10,889 nucleotides of DNA from Erysipelothrix sp. Lineage in GTDB: Bacteria > Bacillota_I > Bacilli_A > Erysipelotrichales > Erysipelotrichaceae. The DNA is taken from contig JAAYNU010000082.1 in NCBI GenBank assembly GCA_012520695.1, positions 1-10,889 on the forward strand, written 5' to 3'. A program made the translations under genes and the position numbers. How positions within the stretch are numbered: position 1 is the stretch's first letter; every line of letters begins with the position of its first letter. Under the pieces are notes generated by a model that was not told where the DNA came from, made no database searches, and saw nothing but the letters and a program-made list of their open reading frames with translations. Of this stretch, positions 6,507 to 10,889 are shown one piece after another.

Positions 6507-6517
6507 ATGGTCAATTT
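6499..6517. promoter_or_regulatory. 19-bp perfect palindrome, candidate Crp/Fnr-family binding site
   Basis: AAATTGAC and GTCAATTT are perfect inverted copies around ATG. The core TTGAC-N3-GTCAA resembles an FNR box (TTGAT-N4-ATCAA) but has one base less in the centre. It lies 50 bp upstream of the Crp/Fnr start codon and downstream of the helicase terminator, so it is not explained as a transcription stop. Autoregulation is the simplest reading. Confidence 0.5.
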
Positions 6518-6518
6518 T

Positions 6519-6546
6519 AATAAAAGACACGATACGATGTATCATG
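6519..6546 (-). terminator. Probable terminator of the SNF2 helicase gene
   Basis: On the minus strand CATGATAC and GTATCGTG pair over eight bases (one G:U) around a three-base loop, followed by TCTTTTATT. It begins ten bases after the helicase stop codon. The stem is AT-rich and only moderately stable, so some read-through into the Crp/Fnr gene is possible. Confidence 0.6.
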
Positions 6547-6555
6547 CCTTAAGTT

Positions 6556-9500
6556 TTAGTTTTGAGAAAAGAGTGAGAGGATATCGGAGTGATTCATTGT
6601 TGTAATGGATCCTTCATTATTCTCGATAAAGGCCTCTGAGAGTCCTTTTTTCTTTTCTTGGAGTTCAATAATCTTTTCTTCAACCGAATCTTTCATAATC
6701 AGTTTGAATACCTGGACGTTATTGTGTTGTCCAATACGGTAAGCTCGGTCCGTTGCTTGGTTTTGAGCCGAGACGTTCCACCATGGATCAAAGTGAATAA
6801 CTGCTTCAGCCGATGTAAGGTTGATTCCCGTTCCACCTGCTTTCAGTGAAATAAGGAATACTTCTGTTTCATCTTCCTGGAATGCATTAACGCGTTCGCG
6901 CCTCACATCTCGTGGTGTTTTACCCGTAAGTGTGTAATATGTAATGCCGCGCTTATCCAGTTCTTGTGCCATAAGATCCAAGACGGATGTAAAGGATGAG
7001 AACAGTAATACTTTTTGCTTATTTTCTCTTAAGCGTTCAATTAAGTCAAGTGCTCCCAGCATCTTAGAAGATGTCTCTGTGATATCTTCATAAATACTAC
7101 GTGGCTCACAACAGATTTGTCTTAATCGCGTCAACATCGCTAATACCGCGATACTGTTTGATTCATTCATTTCTGCTTGTTGAGCTAGAGTCTGGTTTAC
7201 TTGTGCTAAGTTTGCGAAGTAGAGCTTACGTTCTTCTTCATTAAACTCAAAGCTGAGTGTAGACTCAATCTTATCAGGGAGTTCATCAAGAACTTCTGTC
7301 TTCATGCGTCGTAAAATGAAGGGTTCAATGAGTTTTTTAAGTTCTCTTGATTTCTCTTCATCGTTCTCTCTTACAATCGGTCTTTCATACATCGCACTGA
7401 AGTTTGCATATGAGTGTAAGTATCCTGGCATGAGGAAATCAAAGATTGACCAAAGCTCTGCTAAGGTATTCTCAATCGGCGTTCCCGTTAGGGCAAAGCG
7501 ATGATTTCCCTTGAGTTCTTTAACACTCTTCGCATTCATTGTATTTTGATTCTTAATGTATTGTGCTTCATCAAGAATAATACAGTTGAATCGAGCGTCA
7601 TCGTATTCATCAATATCACGACGGATGTAGTCATAGGACGTAATGATTACATCATAATCAGTAATGTCTTTAATTAACTCGTCGCGTTCCATTTTTGTCC
7701 CCATGATGCACAGCGCATTTAAATCTTTTGAGAACTTGTTGATTTCATCATTCCAGTTTAAAAGGATGGATGATGGACAAATAACGATACTTGGTACATC
7801 TGATTTCAAACTTTCCATAACAGAAATCATTTGAACCGTCTTTCCAAGTCCCATGTCGTCGGCTAGAATTCCACCGAAACCATAATCAATTAAAGTTGTG
7901 AACCATTTGAAACCGTCCATTTGGTAGTCTCTAAGAATGGGTTCATAGTGCGGTAGAATTGTTGTTTCACTGGATTCAAAATCCTTGAATCGTTCAATCG
8001 TTGATTTTAGTGCATCTCCCTTACTGAATGTAAGGAGTGAATCTTCTTGCGCGAATTCATCCAGTGAGAACATTCTGTACTGATCAACTTCAAATTTACC
8101 GTCGACCATTTGGTCTGCACTTAAGTCATATTTCTTCATCATATCGTCAACTGCTTCCAGTTCTTTAGAATCAAGTGAAATCGTTTCACCGTTCTTCAGT
8201 TTGTGGAATCGTTTGCGTTTACGATAAGCATCAAGAACTGCTGCTAGATCTTCCTTAGGTATTTCAACACTGTCAAAATCTATTTCTAGAAGGTTGTGTG
8301 ATACGTTGATTCCTACTTGAATTGAGTAACGACTCATTTCACCTAAGCGTTTCAGGGCATCACTGACGTAAACCTCAGCATAGCGTTCGAATTGAGGCAT
8401 CCCATTTTGAAAGAAGTTTAAGCTCATTTCAGATCGTCCATCAAAGAAGGCTCTGTTTTCCACAATGCGTTCAGCGTAGACTTTTACAATGTCTTCAATT
8501 TGGTGCATCAGTTCAATGGAGTGTTCACTGAAACTGTGGACCACTTCATTGGACTCATCCAAACCTTCCATTTGAAGGTAGATTTGTCCGAAATCATCGA
8601 TATCACCGTATATTTTAATTCTTAAGTCTTGGAGTTCAATACGCGGTACATCCCCTTGGAAATCAAATGTATTTTCAAGTGGTGTAATGACGTTTCTAAA
8701 GAACGCTTCTATTTGATCTTTCTTAACGATTAAAGAATCGTGTTCCATAAAGTGGTTAGCAAGTGCCATCCCTTTACCGTACGCATCCATTTCAAATCGA
8801 ACTAAAACACCTAGGTCAAATGTATAAAGATGTTTTTGTCCAATGTGGAGTTTAAGATCATCGCCTAAAGAAACACTCAGGTCACCATCTTCAAGTTCTT
8901 CCACATTAATTTTTAGTTTAATTTCAGATTCAAGTGTCGCAAAGCTTCGGTAGTTCGCGAGTATATTATGATACAACTCGAAAAACGCATCCAATGTTGC
9001 GTGTGTTAATAGAAGTGATCGCATGCGCGTACTCATTTGTTCATACATAATTGAGTTGTCTGACATCAAGCGATTCATAAACTCAATTTGTTTTTTACTC
9101 TCTTCGTCGAAGTTTTCAATATCGTGGTTTAACACTAAGTTTTTCCCATATGAATGAGAAGTTTTGTTGCTGACCATTAAGAGGAAATCCTTAATGTCCT
9201 TAACAACGTACTTTGTCTTATTCCCGACTCGATAGCTCACTTCAAGTCCTTGTTCATCGCTCAGCGTCGCTTCAATTCCAACGGCACTCATGTCCAATTT
9301 GAAATCAATCATTCCTAAGGATTCTAAGAAATCAGATGAACTCTTTTCAATTGCTTCGCGTCGATCTTTTTCTTTTTGTTCTCGAATGTTGCGCATGATG
9401 GTTTCCCAGTGCGCACGTTGATCGTTTTTGTAGTAGAACGGAAAGTTTCTTGGTTCTATTGTTTCTAGATGAAATAATACGGATCCTACATGAGCACACG

Positions 9501-9750
9501 CGCTGTGTGATGAATGTTCTTCACAATCACAGTGCGTTGAACGAATAACCCCTTGTTCAGACAAAGCCACAAAACATTCGCTTTTAGTTTCGCGAACCAG
9601 TATGTTTGCCTTGATACTATAAAAGTGGTCATAACCGATATGCACTACTTCCATCGCCTCGACCACATTATGGTCAAAATATTCTTTTGATAATTCCAAA
9701 TACGTCTCATCTGAGACAACTCTTTGTATTTCCCCTGCATTAATTCGCAT
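6556..9750 (-). CDS. SWIM-domain SNF2 family helicase-like ATPase
   Basis: Swi2/Snf2-type DNA translocase, 1064 residues. An N-terminal SWIM zinc-binding motif (Cys74, Cys76, Cys85, His87; CxCx8CxH) is followed by a long, less conserved bacterial SNF2-associated region (about 100-590). The SNF2 ATPase core then shows Walker A DDMGLGKT (631-638), DEAQ box (727-730), TGTP (755-758), LRRMK (813-817), AGGTGINL (971-978) and DRAYRIGQ (1001-1008). All catalytic motifs are intact. Bacterial SWIM/SNF2 proteins are chromosomal and widespread in Bacillota; some contribute to DNA repair or to freeing RNA polymerase, but the role of this subfamily is poorly defined. No nuclease, methylase or phospholipase D partner is nearby, so a defence role is not supported. 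GAGGTG (9759-9764) lies eight bases before the ATG. It is transcribed alone from a promoter divergent to the peptidase gene. Confidence 0.93.
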   Translation of the reverse strand: MRINAGEIQRVVSDETYLELSKEYFDHNVVEAMEVVHIGYDHFYSIKANILVRETKSECFVALSEQGVIRSTHCDCEEHSSHSACAHVGSVLFHLETIEPRNFPFYYKNDQRAHWETIMRNIREQKEKDRREAIEKSSSDFLESLGMIDFKLDMSAVGIEATLSDEQGLEVSYRVGNKTKYVVKDIKDFLLMVSNKTSHSYGKNLVLNHDIENFDEESKKQIEFMNRLMSDNSIMYEQMSTRMRSLLLTHATLDAFFELYHNILANYRSFATLESEIKLKINVEELEDGDLSVSLGDDLKLHIGQKHLYTFDLGVLVRFEMDAYGKGMALANHFMEHDSLIVKKDQIEAFFRNVITPLENTFDFQGDVPRIELQDLRIKIYGDIDDFGQIYLQMEGLDESNEVVHSFSEHSIELMHQIEDIVKVYAERIVENRAFFDGRSEMSLNFFQNGMPQFERYAEVYVSDALKRLGEMSRYSIQVGINVSHNLLEIDFDSVEIPKEDLAAVLDAYRKRKRFHKLKNGETISLDSKELEAVDDMMKKYDLSADQMVDGKFEVDQYRMFSLDEFAQEDSLLTFSKGDALKSTIERFKDFESSETTILPHYEPILRDYQMDGFKWFTTLIDYGFGGILADDMGLGKTVQMISVMESLKSDVPSIVICPSSILLNWNDEINKFSKDLNALCIMGTKMERDELIKDITDYDVIITSYDYIRRDIDEYDDARFNCIILDEAQYIKNQNTMNAKSVKELKGNHRFALTGTPIENTLAELWSIFDFLMPGYLHSYANFSAMYERPIVRENDEEKSRELKKLIEPFILRRMKTEVLDELPDKIESTLSFEFNEEERKLYFANLAQVNQTLAQQAEMNESNSIAVLAMLTRLRQICCEPRSIYEDITETSSKMLGALDLIERLRENKQKVLLFSSFTSVLDLMAQELDKRGITYYTLTGKTPRDVRRERVNAFQEDETEVFLISLKAGGTGINLTSAEAVIHFDPWWNVSAQNQATDRAYRIGQHNNVQVFKLIMKDSVEEKIIELQEKKKGLSEAFIENNEGSITTMNHSDILSLFSQN

Positions 9751-9780
9751 TCACTAAGCACCTCTTAATTTCCATCCCTT

Positions 9781-9809
9781 ATTATATCGTGTATCGCTAT
9801 TTAAGTAAA
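9781..9809 (-). promoter_or_regulatory. Promoter of the SNF2 gene
   Basis: A perfect TATAAT -10 (9781-9786) is preceded at 17 bp by TTTACT (9804-9809, four of six to the -35 consensus). The predicted transcript starts about 25 bases before the helicase ATG. It overlaps the region of the divergent peptidase promoter. Confidence 0.65.
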
Positions 9810-9815
9810 ATGAGT

Positions 9816-9821
9816 TATAAT
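9816..9821 (+). promoter_or_regulatory. -10 element of the peptidase promoter
   Basis: A perfect TATAAT lies 21 bases before the peptidase ATG. No good -35 lies 16-18 bp upstream (ATCGCT at 17 bp), and the leader would be only about 15 bases long. TAAAAT at 9806-9811 is an alternative -10 with an equally poor -35. An activator, or a weak basal promoter, is possible. Confidence 0.4.
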
Positions 9822-9842
9822 AAAAGATATAAGGAGAATCAC

Positions 9843-10865
9843 ATGAAACCATACACAAATACACTCACAGCGCTCTTAAACATCAAGAGTCCGACTGGAA
9901 ATACAGAAAAAGCAATTTCTTTTAGTGAAGAAATTTTTAATAATTTAGGTCTAAAAACAAAGAGAACTCGAAAAGGAGCTCTAATCGCTACGATTCCGGG
10001 TTCAAAAGAAGCCATCACATTCTCTGCCCATGTGGATACACTGGGCGCCATGGTTAAAGATATCACAGCCCATGGAACTTTAAAATTAACACAACTTGGT
10101 GGTTATGCTTGGACTACAATTGAAGGCGAACACGTTGAAATTGATACCATTTCAAACAAAACGTACACAGGAACTGTACTCTCTACAGTTGCCTCATCCC
10201 ACGTTCATGGTGCTAAGACTAACGCCACAACGCGTGATGAATCAACCTTAGAAGTTCGCATTGATGAGAAAATATCAAACAGAAAAGATGTCGAGGATTT
10301 AGGCATTAATATCGGTGATTTCGTAAACTTTGATCCTCGCACAAAAGTGACAGAGTCAGGTTTTATTAAATCACGCCATCTTGATGATAAAGCATGCGTT
10401 GTCGCTTTATTTGAAATTGCGGAATACTTTATGAAGAATCGACCTACAAAAACACTTCATTTCTTTATCTCAAACTATGAAGAAGTAGGACATGGTGCAA
10501 GCGCCGCAATCCCTGAAAATACTGTGGAATTTATTGCGCTTGATATGGCTGCTCCAGGGCAAGGACAATCATCCGATGAATTCTCCGTTACCATCTGTGT
10601 TAAGGATAGTTCAGGTCCTTATGATATTAATTTAAAGCATCGTTTAGTTGATATCGCGACACAAACAGATGCTCCGTTTAAACTTGATATTTATCCATTC
10701 TACGGATCAGATGGATCAGCTGCAATGCGCGCTGGATATGACTTCCCAGTTGCACTAATTGGACCGGGAGTTGATGCATCCCACTCATTTGAGAGAACAC
10801 ACCACGAAGCGATCGACGCAACCATCAAACTTGCGATTGAATACATCAAGGTCTATGGAAACTGA
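9843..10865 (+). CDS. M42 family metallopeptidase (glutamyl/deblocking aminopeptidase-like)
   Basis: Cytoplasmic dinuclear-metal aminopeptidase; the family forms large tetrahedral assemblies that trim peptides released by proteases. The 340-residue length is normal. Expected metal-site residues are visible: AHVDTLG (His63, Asp65), RHLDDKA (Asp181), NYEEVGHGA (Glu213 as base, Glu214 as ligand), ALDM (Asp234) and a C-terminal His in SHSFERTH (His314 or His320). The start at 9843 is chosen because AAGGAG (9831-9836) sits six bases before it; the in-frame ATG at 9789 would add 18 residues with no ribosome site and would overlie both promoters. The pattern resembles the YhfE type of Bacillota more than endoglucanase-labelled members. 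Substrate preference cannot be read from sequence. It overlaps the next gene by 11 bp. Confidence 0.92.
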   Translation: MKPYTNTLTALLNIKSPTGNTEKAISFSEEIFNNLGLKTKRTRKGALIATIPGSKEAITFSAHVDTLGAMVKDITAHGTLKLTQLGGYAWTTIEGEHVEIDTISNKTYTGTVLSTVASSHVHGAKTNATTRDESTLEVRIDEKISNRKDVEDLGINIGDFVNFDPRTKVTESGFIKSRHLDDKACVVALFEIAEYFMKNRPTKTLHFFISNYEEVGHGASAAIPENTVEFIALDMAAPGQGQSSDEFSVTICVKDSSGPYDINLKHRLVDIATQTDAPFKLDIYPFYGSDGSAAMRAGYDFPVALIGPGVDASHSFERTHHEAIDATIKLAIEYIKVYGN

Positions 10866-10889
10866 TCGACTCATTATCAGACCATTCAC
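10855..10889 (+). CDS. GNAT-family N-acetyltransferase, 5' fragment
   Basis: Only the first eleven codons and part of a twelfth are in the window. They read METDRLIIRPF, the typical first beta-strand of RimJ/RimL-type GNAT acetyltransferases (commonly METERLxLRP). The ATG lies within the last codons of the peptidase gene in the +1 frame, giving an 11-bp overlap that suggests translational coupling. AAGG at 10848-10851 is a weak ribosome site at short spacing. The substrate cannot be inferred from this fragment, and the whole call rests on the N-terminal pattern. Confidence 0.6.
   Translation, partial: METDRLIIRPF

Noticed and set aside
6556..9750. SNF2 ATPase as part of an anti-phage system (DISARM-like or similar)
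   Set aside because: The neighbours are a Crp/Fnr regulator and an M42 peptidase. No methylase, nuclease, DUF1998 or phospholipase D gene is present, and SWIM/SNF2 proteins are common chromosomal genes in Bacillota.
9789..9842. Longer N-terminus for the M42 peptidase starting at 9789
   Set aside because: There is no ribosome site before 9789 and the segment overlaps the promoter elements of both genes. AAGGAG is correctly placed before 9843 and the protein from there has normal family length.
1..10889. CRISPR array, tRNA or rRNA gene
   Set aside because: No regularly spaced repeats, cloverleaf-type arms or rRNA-like stretches were seen. The intergenic gaps are all about 110 bp or less and are accounted for by promoters, operators and terminators.

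Overview
The window comes from an AT-rich, low-GC Gram-positive bacterium (Bacillota). Purine-rich Shine-Dalgarno sites precede nearly every gene, the promoters fit a sigma-A pattern, sugar uptake is by a PTS, and the standard genetic code is used (TGG for Trp, TGA as a stop). The gene set would fit an Erysipelothrix-like member of the Erysipelotrichia, but that is a guess from general resemblance.

Layout. Bases 1-911 (+) are the 3' part of a DDE transposase of the ISNCY/IS1202 type, cut by the window edge. Its probable element end lies at about 921-945. Next comes a sucrose utilisation cluster on the minus strand, in transcription order scrR (LacI-type repressor), scrA (sucrose PTS EIIBC), scrB (sucrose-6-phosphate hydrolase) and scrK (fructokinase). 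It ends in a strong intrinsic terminator at 970-1005. Upstream of scrR on the same strand is a Crp/Fnr-family regulator (5816-6448), and before that a 1064-residue SWIM/SNF2 helicase-like ATPase (6556-9750). The helicase is divergent from an M42 metallopeptidase (9843-10865, +). The peptidase overlaps the first codons of a probable GNAT acetyltransferase that leaves the window.

How it works together. ScrA imports sucrose as sucrose-6-phosphate, ScrB splits it to glucose-6-phosphate and fructose, and ScrK phosphorylates the fructose. The scrA promoter begins three bases after the scrR stop codon and is a near-consensus TTGACA-17-TATCAT. It carries one CG-centred 14-bp LacI-type operator over the -10 and a second in the leader, plus a short perfect hairpin and a weaker cre-like sequence at the predicted start of the transcript. 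ScrA has no EIIA domain, so phosphate must come from an EIIA encoded elsewhere.

The most interesting regulatory point is the Crp/Fnr protein. It has two cysteines (Cys6, Cys104) placed much like the redox pair of Lactobacillus casei FLP, and an FNR-type E-x-x-S-R recognition helix. A perfect 19-bp palindrome lies just upstream of it, at the right place for autoregulation. I see no clear new multi-gene system here: most of the window is ordinary metabolic and housekeeping content with a compact, well-preserved regulatory layout. No tRNA, rRNA or CRISPR array was seen, and no gene-free stretch exceeds 300 bases.
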